DNA of 42,081 nt from NCBI GenBank assembly GCA_937958695.1, contig CALGNK010000037.1, positions 1 to 42,081 on the forward strand. Direction: 5' to 3'. Position 1 is the first letter of the stretch, and each line of letters begins with the position of its first letter. The position numbers and the translations under genes are program-made. This stretch comes from an uncultured bacterium. GTDB taxonomy: Bacteria > DUMJ01. The notes under the pieces are model-generated. The model searched no databases. It was not told the origin of the DNA and was given only the letters and a program-made list of their open reading frames with translations. Positions 1 through 8,701 of the stretch are shown here, in pieces.

Positions 1-378
1 AGTACTATTATCCCAACCTGAGTCATTACCGTGATTATACTGAGGAATCCCATCATTATCATAGTCTCTATAGTTAAGCCACCAGTTTGTCCATCTACAT
101 AGTGGTTCATATATCTCTAATAGCTTTTTACTATCTATATACTCTGTATTTTTCATCATTTTCTTCAATGCCCACCCATGAATAGGAGGTTTACAATAAC
201 TCCAACTGATTATGTAGTCATTAATTCTATCTGGTATACATCCATTTTCATCCTGATGATCAAACATTACCATAAGTTGGTCCCAGGCAAGCTCCGGATA
301 TTTATAACTTAATGCTATAGCATTGAAGCAGTGGTCCCAGCTCCATACATTAGTCATCCAGTTTTTAGACATAAGCAT
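1..378 (-). CDS. GH63/MGH1-like glycoside hydrolase, partial (runs off the left edge)
   Basis: The minus-strand frame encodes the start of an (alpha/alpha)6-barrel glycosidase. It has a tryptophan-rich WMTNVWSWDHCFNAIAL stretch, then DQLMVMFDHQDENG, and at the window edge QYNHGNDSGWDNST, which resembles the DSGWDNS signature of GH63-type mannosylglycerate/glucosylglycerate hydrolases. The frame is open back to position 429, where a TAA (430-432) closes it. The first ATG is at 378, but sequence that looks homologous (FQKPFDKWGRPT) begins before it with no usable start codon. The N-terminus is therefore either lost or in another frame. It lies directly downstream of a GH36-like gene on the same strand, in a frame shifted by one base. 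It may be a truncated or frameshifted gene, and the C-terminus lies outside the window. The family call is moderate; the exact substrate is unknown. Confidence 0.6.
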   Translation of the reverse strand, partial: MLMSKNWMTNVWSWDHCFNAIALSYKYPELAWDQLMVMFDHQDENGCIPDRINDYIISWSYCKPPIHGWALKKMMKNTEYIDSKKLLEIYEPLCRWTNWWLNYRDYDNDGIPQYNHGNDSGWDNST

Positions 379-421
379 AGTAGGTCTCCCCCATTTGTCA
401 AAAGGTTTCTGAAAAACTACA

Positions 422-2113
422 CTAATAATTTAGAATCCAAGAATGAATCTTAGGGACGATAATCTGCTCTACATTAAGTTTAATAACTATCTTTAGAGGA
501 AGATCTCTTCTTAAGGATTTAATATCGTATAAAAGATTCATCCAGGAACAGCCCGACCACACCGGCCGATTCGGTTCCCAGCTATATGCTGGAATCTCCT
601 TATCCCCTTGATACGCAAGAATAGAAATATAATCTTTAATTGCCGGCTCTTTACCACTCGGACCTTCCTTTTGAGCCTTAAGTCTAAGAGCCAAATCTCT
701 ATCAAATAATTGAACTGAGAGCCTTAAAAATTGACCTTCTTCAGGATTCCAAAGCCCTTCTATCTGATCTTTAGAAACCCTATGAAACTCTATATTTACA
801 GTCTTTGCCTCTCTTGGTACCGGTTCATCTTCACATTCCCCTAAATCTTCTATATCCGCCAATTCTCCTAAGCCTAATAGAACCATCTGCTCTGGAGCTA
901 ATATTAAAGAGATTCTTTCTAATGAAACCTCTATATCTATATTTGATCCTGCATCCTTAAAGATTGGTCTTACCTTCTTGACCCCAGGAATATGGATCTC
1001 TATAAACTGGGATGTAGGAGAGGAATTTACAAGTGCCAATAACCCCTTTGATGCTCCACCAAGAAGAAATCCATGCCAAGGATCTCTTAAAGGGACTTTT
1101 ATAATAGATGTCTCTAGGCTAGCTTCATAGAGATAGAAAAATAAATCCTTGCTAGCTTTTAAAAATGCCAAATCTGAATCGTCTAATAGATGTAAATTAC
1201 CATATAGATGCGCTTTTTTACTTCCCCTTATTAGTGTCATTATCCAGGACCTTCTCCAAGAAGTTTTATCAAGGTAATAGATGGTATTAGTGTTACCTAT
1301 CATACATCCATGGTCATCTATTCTATGAAGAGGAAGTCCAGAGTAGTTAAATTTATATACCATATAGTCCTGATAGAGGTCTATTGATCTTCTAAAAGAA
1401 ATACATGGGATATCTGCAGGTCTAGGATCACCCGAATACATATAATCAAATACTTCTAACCAAGAAGGGTCTATCCCCTTTACTATAGGATAAGAAGTAT
1501 TAGCTATATATCCAGGTATTAGCTCATATCCATTGTATGCTAAGATAATGGCTTCAGAACAGAGTAATTTGAATCTTCTAATTATATCCTTAAGAGCCTG
1601 AGTGTTCTTTAAGTATACTTCATCTATTGTAAGTTTCCCTTCTAGTCTAGGGGTTACTGCCCTAAAGTTTGCAAAGTCTAACTTGAACATCCTTATACCC
1701 CATTCTTTGTATGCATGCACTAGGGCATCAAAAAAGCCTTCTATATATGGCCCATCAAATAGACAATAGCTCCTACCATCACTTGTCAGGCTATCTTTCC
1801 AGATCTCATTCTTAGGTGAAGTAAATCCATTTACATCAAACCAGAGTCCCGGTTTCATACCGAGCTCTTCTATCATACCCCTTACTTTTTTAAAACCATT
1901 AGGCCAATGAGGCTTTTTAAACTGTTTATAATCTCCTCCAGGATCAAACCAGAAGGCATCAAATAGATAATAATCAAAGGTGATCCTTTTTTCTTTCCAA
2001 TTTTTGAGTCTATCTAGAACTTCTAGGGTCATCTTTTCATCTAACTCTATTTTGTCTCCAAGCTCATCATGTAATCCCCAATCACAATAGATAGAAAAAG
2101 GCTTTCTCAACAT
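422..2113 (-). CDS. GH36-like (clan GH-D) glycoside hydrolase, putative alpha-galactosidase
   Basis: The product is 563 aa with no signal peptide, so it is probably a cytoplasmic enzyme trimming imported oligosaccharides. Residues about 40-200 read as a TIM barrel: FDYYLFDAFWFDPGGDY, then GMKPGLWFDVNGF and IRMFKLDFANF. The KLDF aspartate sits where clan GH-D enzymes carry the nucleophile. Residues 210-330 continue the barrel (YSGDPRP, HRIDDHGCM). The part after about residue 360 is beta-rich and looks like an accessory domain. A GGAGG site lies 8 bases before the ATG. A terminator hairpin separates it from the solute-binding-protein gene upstream, so it is probably expressed from read-through of that transcript. 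GH36-like is inferred from motif placement; GH27 or GH31-like alternatives are possible. Confidence 0.62.
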   Translation of the reverse strand: MLRKPFSIYCDWGLHDELGDKIELDEKMTLEVLDRLKNWKEKRITFDYYLFDAFWFDPGGDYKQFKKPHWPNGFKKVRGMIEELGMKPGLWFDVNGFTSPKNEIWKDSLTSDGRSYCLFDGPYIEGFFDALVHAYKEWGIRMFKLDFANFRAVTPRLEGKLTIDEVYLKNTQALKDIIRRFKLLCSEAIILAYNGYELIPGYIANTSYPIVKGIDPSWLEVFDYMYSGDPRPADIPCISFRRSIDLYQDYMVYKFNYSGLPLHRIDDHGCMIGNTNTIYYLDKTSWRRSWIMTLIRGSKKAHLYGNLHLLDDSDLAFLKASKDLFFYLYEASLETSIIKVPLRDPWHGFLLGGASKGLLALVNSSPTSQFIEIHIPGVKKVRPIFKDAGSNIDIEVSLERISLILAPEQMVLLGLGELADIEDLGECEDEPVPREAKTVNIEFHRVSKDQIEGLWNPEEGQFLRLSVQLFDRDLALRLKAQKEGPSGKEPAIKDYISILAYQGDKEIPAYSWEPNRPVWSGCSWMNLLYDIKSLRRDLPLKIVIKLNVEQIIVPKIHSWILNY

Positions 2114-2120
2114 ATATTCA

Positions 2121-2157
2121 CCTCCAATAAAAATAGGGGGAGGCTTTGCCTCCCCCT
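2121..2157 (-). terminator. Rho-independent terminator/attenuator between binding-protein and glycosidase genes
   Basis: A perfect 10-bp stem (2135-2144 with 2148-2157, TTT loop) is followed on the minus strand by ATTTTTATT. It lies between the end of the solute-binding-protein gene and the glycosidase start, so it would let the binding protein be made in excess over the enzymes. The glycosidase ribosome-binding site GGAGG (2121-2125) directly follows the T-rich stretch. Confidence 0.85.
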
Positions 2158-2171
2158 CTACAAGTATTTAG

Positions 2172-4151
2172 CTACTTCTCTAGATACCACTGAATTGGAT
2201 CAGCACCTAACCACCAAGATGTATCGTCTCCCCAGTAGCATTTGCTCGGGAAGTTCTTTATATAGTTCTTGGCAACGATAGGCCTATTAGGTAATCCAAC
2301 TACTCCTATTAGCCATAGATTACTTGCCTGATTATCCCATATCTTTTGTGCAAGTTCCTTATACTTAGTTGGTGTAACAGTTATATACCATTGGTCTAAC
2401 ATATCCATAAACTTGGTGAATTCCTCACCGCATTTACCAGTAGGTTTCTCACCTGACTTACCACCAGTATCTCTCCAGAGCCCCCACTGTACAGCCCATC
2501 CTATTTCACTTCTAGGATTATACTTAATCCATCCAGGAATAGTTACTCTAAATTCCATCATCCTATCAGTGTGCCATACCCCAACATCAAGCTCTCCGGC
2601 TTGAGCACGAACCGAGTATAGAGATCGCTCATTTTCTTTCATAACAGTTTTTACTCCAACATCTCTCCAATACTTGACTATAAGCTCCAAAGATTCTTTA
2701 GCAAAAGCCAATCCCTGAGAGTACTCTATAGTCACTTCTAAGGGCTTTCCATCAGGACGTAGCCTAAATCCATCTGGTCCTCTCTTGAGACCTATCTCAT
2801 CTAAAAGCTTATTCGCTGTAGCTGGATCATACTTTGCATATGCCTTAGCCCATTCTTCTTTAAAGAAGCTACAGTCAGGGTGTACTGTGGCTTGCATAGG
2901 AACTCCTTGGCCCAAAAAGACCATTTGATTAACCTCTTCTCTGTTTATGGCTAGAGACATAGCCCTTCTAAATCTAACATCTTGGAATATTTCTCTCTTT
3001 ACTGGGTCTTTATGGGTCAAGTTAAAACCTAATGCTACTTCTGAAGGAACTGGGCTAGGCCACATATATACTGTATATCCACCCTTTTTCTCATTCTCCT
3101 TAAGTAGTGCGTAATCTGGAAGTTCTAGCCACATACCTGCATAGTCAAATTCTCCACTTACAAGCTTCATTACCATAGTTTCCCTAGATGGTGTAGCCAC
3201 CACATTAAGTTTATCTATGTATGGAAGCTGATTTCCAGCAGTATCAACTGCTGCAAAATATGGGTTTCTTACATAGATTGCTCCTGTAGTTGTCTTTTTC
3301 TGCAGCATCCATGGGTGGATAGTAGGAAGATTTACATCTTGCTGAGCGGGAGTTATGGTCCTATGGAAAGCGAAACATTTATACCAGGCATCAAAACCTT
3401 CCTGTTTTGCTATCTTATCCGCATCAGGGTTATACTTTATATGCCACTTCTTTAGATAATGGGCTGGAACAAAGAAGTTTTGTTGCATAGAACCAAAATA
3501 CCCTAGGATTGATAGTATCGGTCTATACGGAACTGCAAATCTTATCCTTAGAGTATAGTTATCAATCTTTTCAAACTTAGCCAATTTACCTCCAGGCATC
3601 CAGTGCTTCGGCGTAATAGGGGTAAGCTCTTTGTTATTTATAACATCATTCCACCAGAAGAGTATATCATCTACTGTAAATGGCTGGCCATCTGACCACT
3701 TCATCCCTTCTCTTAAGTATAGGGTAATAGTCCTAGCATCCTTAGAGAAATCATATCCTTTAGCTAGGAATGGTATAACCTTCTGGGTATTCTTGTCTAT
3801 CCAGTATAGATATGGAATTCTTACATGAGCTCCACCGTCATTATTCCAGCTATTAGGTTCAGCAGCGGGAGCCCAGAGTTCTCCTCCATATTTACCTATC
3901 TTTTCTATTGGCTGAACAATTAGTGGCTCTTTGGGCAGTCTCTGCTCTACCGGAGGAAGCTTACCCTGCTTTACTAATTCTGCTAATTCTGGAGCTTCAC
4001 TGAATCTAGTAATCTTTCTACCTGTAGCTTTTTCATACTCAGATGGTGTAGCATAGTATTTAGCAGACGGCATCTTCTCCGCAGAAAAAGCAAAAATTGT
4101 TCCTAAAGAGATACTTAAAATCACAAACAAAGATACTAAAATCTTTCTCAT
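2172..4151 (-). CDS. ABC transporter solute-binding protein, family 5 (oligopeptide/oligosaccharide type)
   Basis: The product is 659 aa, long for the SBP_bac_5 family. It starts with a Sec signal peptide (MRKILVSLFVILSISLGTIF, cleavage near AFS-AEK) and has no lipobox cysteine. The family features are visible: LREGMKWSDGQPFTVDDILFW around residues 150-170, FRRAMSLAINREEV in the middle, and a C-terminal domain rich in tryptophan. The N-terminal 60 residues before GKYGGELW are an extension seen in the longer members of this family. It would capture a ligand outside the membrane for an ABC importer, but no permease genes are adjacent. Its linkage to glycosidases suggests an oligosaccharide ligand, which is inference. 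AAGGAGGGAAG precedes the ATG. Confidence 0.88.
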   Translation of the reverse strand: MRKILVSLFVILSISLGTIFAFSAEKMPSAKYYATPSEYEKATGRKITRFSEAPELAELVKQGKLPPVEQRLPKEPLIVQPIEKIGKYGGELWAPAAEPNSWNNDGGAHVRIPYLYWIDKNTQKVIPFLAKGYDFSKDARTITLYLREGMKWSDGQPFTVDDILFWWNDVINNKELTPITPKHWMPGGKLAKFEKIDNYTLRIRFAVPYRPILSILGYFGSMQQNFFVPAHYLKKWHIKYNPDADKIAKQEGFDAWYKCFAFHRTITPAQQDVNLPTIHPWMLQKKTTTGAIYVRNPYFAAVDTAGNQLPYIDKLNVVATPSRETMVMKLVSGEFDYAGMWLELPDYALLKENEKKGGYTVYMWPSPVPSEVALGFNLTHKDPVKREIFQDVRFRRAMSLAINREEVNQMVFLGQGVPMQATVHPDCSFFKEEWAKAYAKYDPATANKLLDEIGLKRGPDGFRLRPDGKPLEVTIEYSQGLAFAKESLELIVKYWRDVGVKTVMKENERSLYSVRAQAGELDVGVWHTDRMMEFRVTIPGWIKYNPRSEIGWAVQWGLWRDTGGKSGEKPTGKCGEEFTKFMDMLDQWYITVTPTKYKELAQKIWDNQASNLWLIGVVGLPNRPIVAKNYIKNFPSKCYWGDDTSWWLGADPIQWYLEK

Positions 4152-4283
4152 AATACTTCCCTCCTTTATTTATAATTAATTACAAACCTAAATCTCCAAT
4201 AACTGGAGTTACTAGACTGGAAAAACTTTTATAAGTTAAGATTATTATAAAATTTATCCTCTATTCATCACCTCCTAGTGCAA

Positions 4284-4313
4284 ATTTTACCACTTCATGT
4301 CTAGTTGTGTCAA
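4284..4313 (-). promoter_or_regulatory. Sigma-70 type promoter for the binding-protein gene
   Basis: On the minus strand TTGACA (4308-4313) is followed after 18 bp by TAAAAT (4284-4289). It lies about 130 bp upstream of the binding-protein start, which leaves a leader of roughly 125 bases. The rest of the gap between 4152 and 4386 is AT-rich and shows no other clear feature. Confidence 0.6.
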
Positions 4314-4386
4314 GGTAACGATCTTCCTCACCATTCCAACGATCTCTAGACTGTATTTTGCCTCTTCAAGAGAAAGTACTATTAGC

Positions 4387-5448
4387 TTATTTACATCGAT
4401 TAAATTCTCTGATAGCCTTTACTATCTGCGGAAAACTCTTTTCCCAAACTCCAGGAGGGATATTCTCTGAAATCTGTATCCAAATTCTACCAGTATCTCC
4501 ACCTTCTTCTAAGATCCTCTTTGCCTCCCTATATATTACCTCTGGTTCCTCTAGGTGCACAGAGGATGGGAAATTTATAAAGAATATCTTATCTTGCCAC
4601 ATAGAAACCGCCTCAGCTACACTCACATCATTATCCGGTGTCGGTGTAAAAGAGTCTAATCCCTTTATTTTTAATCTCTTTATATCCTCAGATAATGGCT
4701 TTAAATTACCATCCATATGAACAAAGATAGGGATATCTAGGATATTAGCTAATTCGTTGTACAGTGGAACGCAATACCTTTGAAAATTACGTCTTCCTAT
4801 TGCATAAGCAGTAATGTTATCTGGGAAATTTATGAAAGGGATAAAGACCTTTTTACTAGCCCTTTTAACAACTTCAAATGTCCTATAGTGGATCTCTAAA
4901 AGTAATTTGATACACTCTTCCACTAATTCTGGATAGTCTACCATGTGAATACAGAGAGCTTCTAGAGAAACCCATTGTATCCATAACTGTTGAAAGGGAG
5001 TTCTTTCCATTGTTACCATTGCTATACCATCATCACCAAGTTCAGCTTCATCCCTAGTAAATTTCTCTATGTCTTCATAGATAATGATATCCTTAAGATA
5101 AGCCATAAATATCCTATAGTCTTCTGGGCTTTGTATAAAGTGCCGATCAATATGGATACTATTATGCACTGGCTCTCTATAAGATTCTTGTCTTAACTCT
5201 CCTTTGGGAGTATGAAGTATAGTCAGAAATCCATCAAATCTATCTTTCTTTATTCTCTTTACTTCAAAATAACAGTTAGGATGTTCAAATCTGTATATCT
5301 TAGACCACCTTAAAAGTCCTAAGTTATCTCTTCCCATAACATTCCAGATATCTTCATTATCTCCTGCAAGACTATCATACTGGACAAATGGTATACGGTC
5401 ATATTTTTCTCCATATATTACTGCTAGCATTCGCTCTCGGTTAGTCAT
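4387..5448 (-). CDS. Uroporphyrinogen decarboxylase-fold (URO-D/MtaA superfamily) protein
   Basis: The product is 353 aa. The opening MTNRERMLAVIYGEKYDRIPF is characteristic of the URO-D superfamily, which contains haem-pathway HemE and also corrinoid methyltransferases such as MtaA. Other supporting stretches are ELVEECIKLLLEIHYR and, in the C-terminal half, IPIFVHMDGNLKPL and GLDSFTPTPDNDVSVAEA. No haem-synthesis genes are nearby and the substrate-binding arginines of HemE are not evident. A methyltransferase or other enzyme acting on a small molecule is therefore more likely than HemE itself. GGAGG lies well placed before the ATG. It is upstream of the carbohydrate cluster in the same direction but is separated from it by a promoter, so co-function is uncertain. 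Confidence 0.75.
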   Translation of the reverse strand: MTNRERMLAVIYGEKYDRIPFVQYDSLAGDNEDIWNVMGRDNLGLLRWSKIYRFEHPNCYFEVKRIKKDRFDGFLTILHTPKGELRQESYREPVHNSIHIDRHFIQSPEDYRIFMAYLKDIIIYEDIEKFTRDEAELGDDGIAMVTMERTPFQQLWIQWVSLEALCIHMVDYPELVEECIKLLLEIHYRTFEVVKRASKKVFIPFINFPDNITAYAIGRRNFQRYCVPLYNELANILDIPIFVHMDGNLKPLSEDIKRLKIKGLDSFTPTPDNDVSVAEAVSMWQDKIFFINFPSSVHLEEPEVIYREAKRILEEGGDTGRIWIQISENIPPGVWEKSFPQIVKAIREFNRCK

Positions 5449-5570
5449 AGAAGTTTCCTCCTTATAGATATCTTTAATTTTAGCACAAAAGGGCTAAAGG
5501 TCTGCTATAAGCCCAAAGGATAGAATGTGAAAACAACTCGGCAAAACAGGAGAAGATCAAATCTATTATA

Positions 5571-6275
5571 TTAAAGTATTAGCTCCATCCCTGTGTTTAC
5601 CTTTATAACTGTATCTCCAAATGCTTGTCGAAGTAGACTAATTGCCTTTTCTCCTGTACAGTGACAAGGAACTAGTCTTCCTATATTCAAAATTTTTAGT
5701 TCCTCGATTATCTTGTAGACCTCATCATCAGTCTTATCATATAAGTGAAAACCGCCTAAAACTAGGTCTATAGGATCTGAAAATATCTCTTTTACCCTTT
5801 TAAGCATAGTATCTATACCCAGATGAGCACAGCCTGTAATTACAGTAAGCTTATTATCTCTTATAACTAACGCCTGCTCCGATAAAGGAGTACTATTATA
5901 CTCACCGATGATTTTTCCTGTAGTAAATATACCTTTCTTTATTTCCATTGGACCATTTACTTCTATAACGCTACTAAAATTCTTTATCCTTTCTTTAAAT
6001 TCAGCGCTAAAATCTCTACAGATTAAGACTTTTACTACCGGATTTTCTCTTAAGATATACCAGAGACCTCCTATATGATCCCAATGCTCATGAGATATAA
6101 CAACATATCTTATTTTATCTACGCTAGTGCCAATTTTCATAAGATTCTCTCTTAAAATCTTTTCGTCGGAGAATGTATCAAAGAGTAAATCTTCTCCAAC
6201 TAAGAAAGAAACTCCCCAACCAATAGTTTTTCGCTCAATTTCTGTTGAAGCCTCAGCAATAATCTTTATCTTCAT
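5571..6275 (-). CDS. Metallo-beta-lactamase-fold hydrolase (dihydropterin/RFA-P synthase-like subfamily)
   Basis: The product is 234 aa and cytoplasmic. The metal-binding signature HEHWDHIGG is at about residues 62-70. It is followed by TGCAH (about 151), GGFHL (about 175) and PCHCTGEKA near the C-terminus. This pattern matches the subfamily often annotated as 7,8-dihydropterin-6-yl-methyl-4-(beta-D-ribofuranosyl)aminobenzene 5'-phosphate synthase. The annotation comes from methanogens, and in bacteria the real substrate is generally unknown. GGAGGTATT precedes the ATG. The gene is divergent from the secreted-protein gene, and the shared intergenic region holds the phased repeats described at 6290-6344. 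A hairpin at 5491-5513 followed by TTTT may be its terminator (weak). Confidence 0.82.
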   Translation of the reverse strand: MKIKIIAEASTEIERKTIGWGVSFLVGEDLLFDTFSDEKILRENLMKIGTSVDKIRYVVISHEHWDHIGGLWYILRENPVVKVLICRDFSAEFKERIKNFSSVIEVNGPMEIKKGIFTTGKIIGEYNSTPLSEQALVIRDNKLTVITGCAHLGIDTMLKRVKEIFSDPIDLVLGGFHLYDKTDDEVYKIIEELKILNIGRLVPCHCTGEKAISLLRQAFGDTVIKVNTGMELIL

Positions 6276-6289
6276 AATACCTCCAAAAC

Positions 6290-6344
6290 TCTAAGCATTT
6301 TTTAAGTTTAATTTTAACTACTCTTAAGTATAGCACTATACAAT
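6290..6344 (+). promoter_or_regulatory. Four 11-bp phased TAAG-type half-sites plus -10 box
   Basis: Hexamers TCTAAG (6290), TTTAAG (6301), TTTTAA (6312) and CTTAAG (6323) start exactly 11 bp apart. The last ends 10 bp before a -10-like TACAAT at 6339-6344. There is no separate -35, so the last half-site occupies its place. Direct repeats with 11-bp phasing are typical binding sites of OmpR/PhoB-family regulators. An OmpR-family regulator is encoded about 1.7 kb away at 7993-8664. Its own divergent promoter region (8702-8756) has the same layout to the base. Confidence 0.7.
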
Positions 6345-6375
6345 GTAATTAAAATAAAGGATGGAGGTGTTGAAA

Positions 6376-6744
6376 ATGAAAAAGGCATTAGTAGTTTTGA
6401 TTTTAGTAGGATTATTAATGAGTTACGCCTATAGCATCGCACTTGCTTGCGAAATGAAACTTACTCCCGATAAGTTTAACGTTAAGGTTGGGGAGAAAGT
6501 AACATTTACTTTGGAGAGGATTCAAGAACACAGGAATTGTGTTCTTCCTTTAGAAGAGACAAAAATAGAGGTCAAGGGGGGAAAGGTCCTAGACCCTGGG
6601 AAATGGATAAAAAAAGATGGTGTTGATATCTTGAAGTTTGTTGTCCAATTTACCACCCCTGGAGATGCAAGTGTAACCATTATAAGAGATTGCCCAAAAG
6701 AGGGACTTCAGACAGTAACAGTCAAAGGAGTTGTATCTAAATAG
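6376..6744 (+). CDS. Small secreted cysteine-containing beta-sandwich-like protein
   Basis: The product is 122 aa from the ATG at 6376, chosen because GGAGGTG (6363-6369) lies seven bases before it. The earlier ATG at 6361 overlaps that site. A signal peptide (MKKALVVLILVGLLMSYAYS) ends near ALA-CEM. The mature part is about 98 aa with an Ig-like pattern (VKVGEKVTFTLERI, VVQFTTPGDASVTI) and three cysteines (CEMK, RNCVLP, RDCPKE). The cleavage-site cysteine is not in a canonical lipobox. The family is not recognised. The shared phased-repeat promoter links it to the two-component system and the NapH-like protein, which suggests a role in envelope redox or metal sensing or electron transfer (inference). 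It converges on the histidine kinase gene with only 22 bp between the stops. Confidence 0.7.
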   Translation: MKKALVVLILVGLLMSYAYSIALACEMKLTPDKFNVKVGEKVTFTLERIQEHRNCVLPLEETKIEVKGGKVLDPGKWIKKDGVDILKFVVQFTTPGDASVTIIRDCPKEGLQTVTVKGVVSK

Positions 6745-6766
6745 GAATCTTAAGGGGAGGGCCTTA

Positions 6767-7996
6767 TTATTCTCTAGAAACGAGATAAAAGGTGCTCCTC
6801 TTCCCTTCTTCACTCTCAACATAAATCTCAAGATTTAATAGACCAGCAAGCTTTCTTGCTAGAGAAAGGCCAAGGCCATACCCCTTACCTTGTCTAGACC
6901 CTTCAAGTCTATAGAATCTTTCAAATATTCTCTCTCTTTCTTCTAACGGGATGCCTTTCCCATAATCCCTTATAAATAACTTTTTCTCTAAATAACCAAG
7001 TTCTACTATCTTCTTATCTAGACTGTTCTTTACAGCATTTTCTACCATAATATTAAAGATAATCTCTAACAAAGGTTTAGAAGAATAAAAGTCTTTAGAG
7101 TGACTAGATAAAATTATGTTAAACTGAAATTCAGGATAGAGTTTACTATAATATTCCTTTCTTTCTTCAAAGAAAGCTTCTAGGTCTATCCTCTCTAAAA
7201 GAATACTTTCCTGAGTCCTTATTGTTTCTAATAGAGTGTCTATAAGCCTCTCCATACCTTCGGCTGTATCCTCTATACACCCGAGTGCCTCTTCTAACAC
7301 ATTCTTATCATCTTTTCCCCATCTATTAAGTAACCTAACATAACCTAAAATTGCAGTTAGAGGACTTCTAAGCTCATGAGATACATCTGCTATAAACTGT
7401 TCCTGAATCTTATAGGCATTATTAACCCTGTCTAGCATATTGTTTATAGTTGAAACTAGTTCCGCAATTTCGTCGTTAGTATTAGGAGTATCTATTCTCT
7501 TACCCAATCTCTTTGCATCTATCTCTTTGGTGGTAAAGATAATCTTTCTTATAGGTGACAAAAATCTCTGAGAAAGGATATAGCCTAATAATAATGATAG
7601 CAAAATGCTAATCAAAGAAAGTATGGTAATATTATATTTTAATCTTTTAAGTGCCAAAATAGTAGGGGTTATGTCCTTACCCAAAAGGTAACTTCCTCTT
7701 TTCACTAATAAGATATAGAGATCAGAAATTTTATAAATTCCTTCTTTATCTTTTAAACCCAAACCAAAAGGGTCCTGTAATACCTTACCTTCAGAAGCTA
7801 TATAGAGAGAGGCAAATTTACCATAACCTGATATCCCTTTTATATAACCCTCAACGTCCGGACCTCTTAGAAGACTCTTTTCTTGCTCATCTAAAAGTAG
7901 CCTCTCGGTATTCCAATATGAAAAGATCAATAAAGATACTGTGAATATGATAAATATAGTGGCATATATGAGGGTTAACTTTATTGCTATCTTCAA
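6767..7996 (-). CDS. Sensor histidine kinase, membrane-bound, HAMP-containing
   Basis: The product is 409 aa. Order: membrane segment 1 (about residues 5-27), a short extracytoplasmic sensor loop of about 90 residues, membrane segment 2 (about 122-142), and a HAMP linker (FLSPIRKI onward). The dimerisation H-box VSHELRSPLTAILGY has the phosphorylated His at 207. The ATPase domain shows the N box (MVENAVKNS), the G1 box (YGKGIP), the F box (ERIFERFYR) and the G2 box (GYGLGLSLARKLAG). This is the common OmpR-partner class, closest in layout to CusS/heavy-metal or stress sensors, though the signal cannot be read from the loop. The start overlaps the regulator stop by 4 bases (ATGA), so the two are translationally coupled. 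Confidence 0.95.
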   Translation of the reverse strand: MKIAIKLTLIYATIFIIFTVSLLIFSYWNTERLLLDEQEKSLLRGPDVEGYIKGISGYGKFASLYIASEGKVLQDPFGLGLKDKEGIYKISDLYILLVKRGSYLLGKDITPTILALKRLKYNITILSLISILLSLLLGYILSQRFLSPIRKIIFTTKEIDAKRLGKRIDTPNTNDEIAELVSTINNMLDRVNNAYKIQEQFIADVSHELRSPLTAILGYVRLLNRWGKDDKNVLEEALGCIEDTAEGMERLIDTLLETIRTQESILLERIDLEAFFEERKEYYSKLYPEFQFNIILSSHSKDFYSSKPLLEIIFNIMVENAVKNSLDKKIVELGYLEKKLFIRDYGKGIPLEERERIFERFYRLEGSRQGKGYGLGLSLARKLAGLLNLEIYVESEEGKRSTFYLVSRE

Positions 7997-8664
7997 CTAT
8001 CACCTCTAAAGGTATATCCAACTCCTCTTATAGTCTTGATATATCTTCCTTTATCCCCCAGCTTCTTCCTAAGATAATTTATATAGACTTCGACTAGGTT
8101 CTCTCTTTCTCCCTCATAATCCTCCCAGACCACTTCTAATATCCTCTCCTTACTCAAAACGATGTCCCTATTCTGCATTAAAAGATATAAAAGAGAGAAC
8201 TCCGTTTTAGAAAGTTCTATCTCCTTTTCATCTACAAAGACTCTATACTGATCAGGTAATAATTCTATACCAAAAAGGTTTAGGCTAGTCTGTCTTTTAA
8301 CTTCCTTTCTCCTAGATACTGCCTCTATTCTGGCTATTAATTCTTCTATACTAAAAGGCTTCACTAGATAATCATCAGCACCATACTTAAATGCTTCTAA
8401 CTTATTCTTTATATCACCTAAAGCGGTAAGCATAATAATCCCTAGATTAGCATCTTTATCCCTTAGCCTCTTTGCGACCTCTTTACCATCGAGTCCTGGT
8501 AAAAGTATATCCAAGATTACTACATCAGGCTTAAACTCTTCAAATTGAATTAGGGCATCATATCCATTGTTTACTATTTGAGTCTTATAACCCTCATGTG
8601 ATAATTCTAACTCTAAAATACGAGATATTTTAGGATCATCTTCAGCTACTAGTATCTTTTTCAT
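7993..8664 (-). CDS. OmpR/PhoB-family response regulator
   Basis: The product is 223 aa. The receiver domain (residues 1-115) has the acidic pocket AEDD, phospho-acceptor Asp52 in VVILDILLPG, the TALGD switch threonine and the KPFSIEEL lysine. The C-terminal winged helix shows LSKTEFSLLYLLMQNRDIV and VEVYINYLRKKLGD...TIRGVGYTF, the family signature. The ATG at 8664 is preferred over 8670 because AGGAGA then lies at a normal distance. It is co-transcribed with the kinase. It probably binds the 11-bp phased repeats upstream of its own divergent neighbour at 8779 and of the secreted-protein gene, and so may also control itself. The target set is inference. Confidence 0.95.
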   Translation of the reverse strand: MKKILVAEDDPKISRILELELSHEGYKTQIVNNGYDALIQFEEFKPDVVILDILLPGLDGKEVAKRLRDKDANLGIIMLTALGDIKNKLEAFKYGADDYLVKPFSIEELIARIEAVSRRKEVKRQTSLNLFGIELLPDQYRVFVDEKEIELSKTEFSLLYLLMQNRDIVLSKERILEVVWEDYEGERENLVEVYINYLRKKLGDKGRYIKTIRGVGYTFRGDS

Positions 8665-8701
8665 ATCCATTCTCCTCTAATTTCTATTATACAATAAAAA
8701 T

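Noticed and set aside
4254-4276. AGGAGG followed by a tiny open frame MNRG-stop on the minus strand upstream of the binding-protein gene, resembling a leader peptide.
   Set aside because: The ribosome-binding site is only two or three bases from the ATG and no attenuator hairpin follows.
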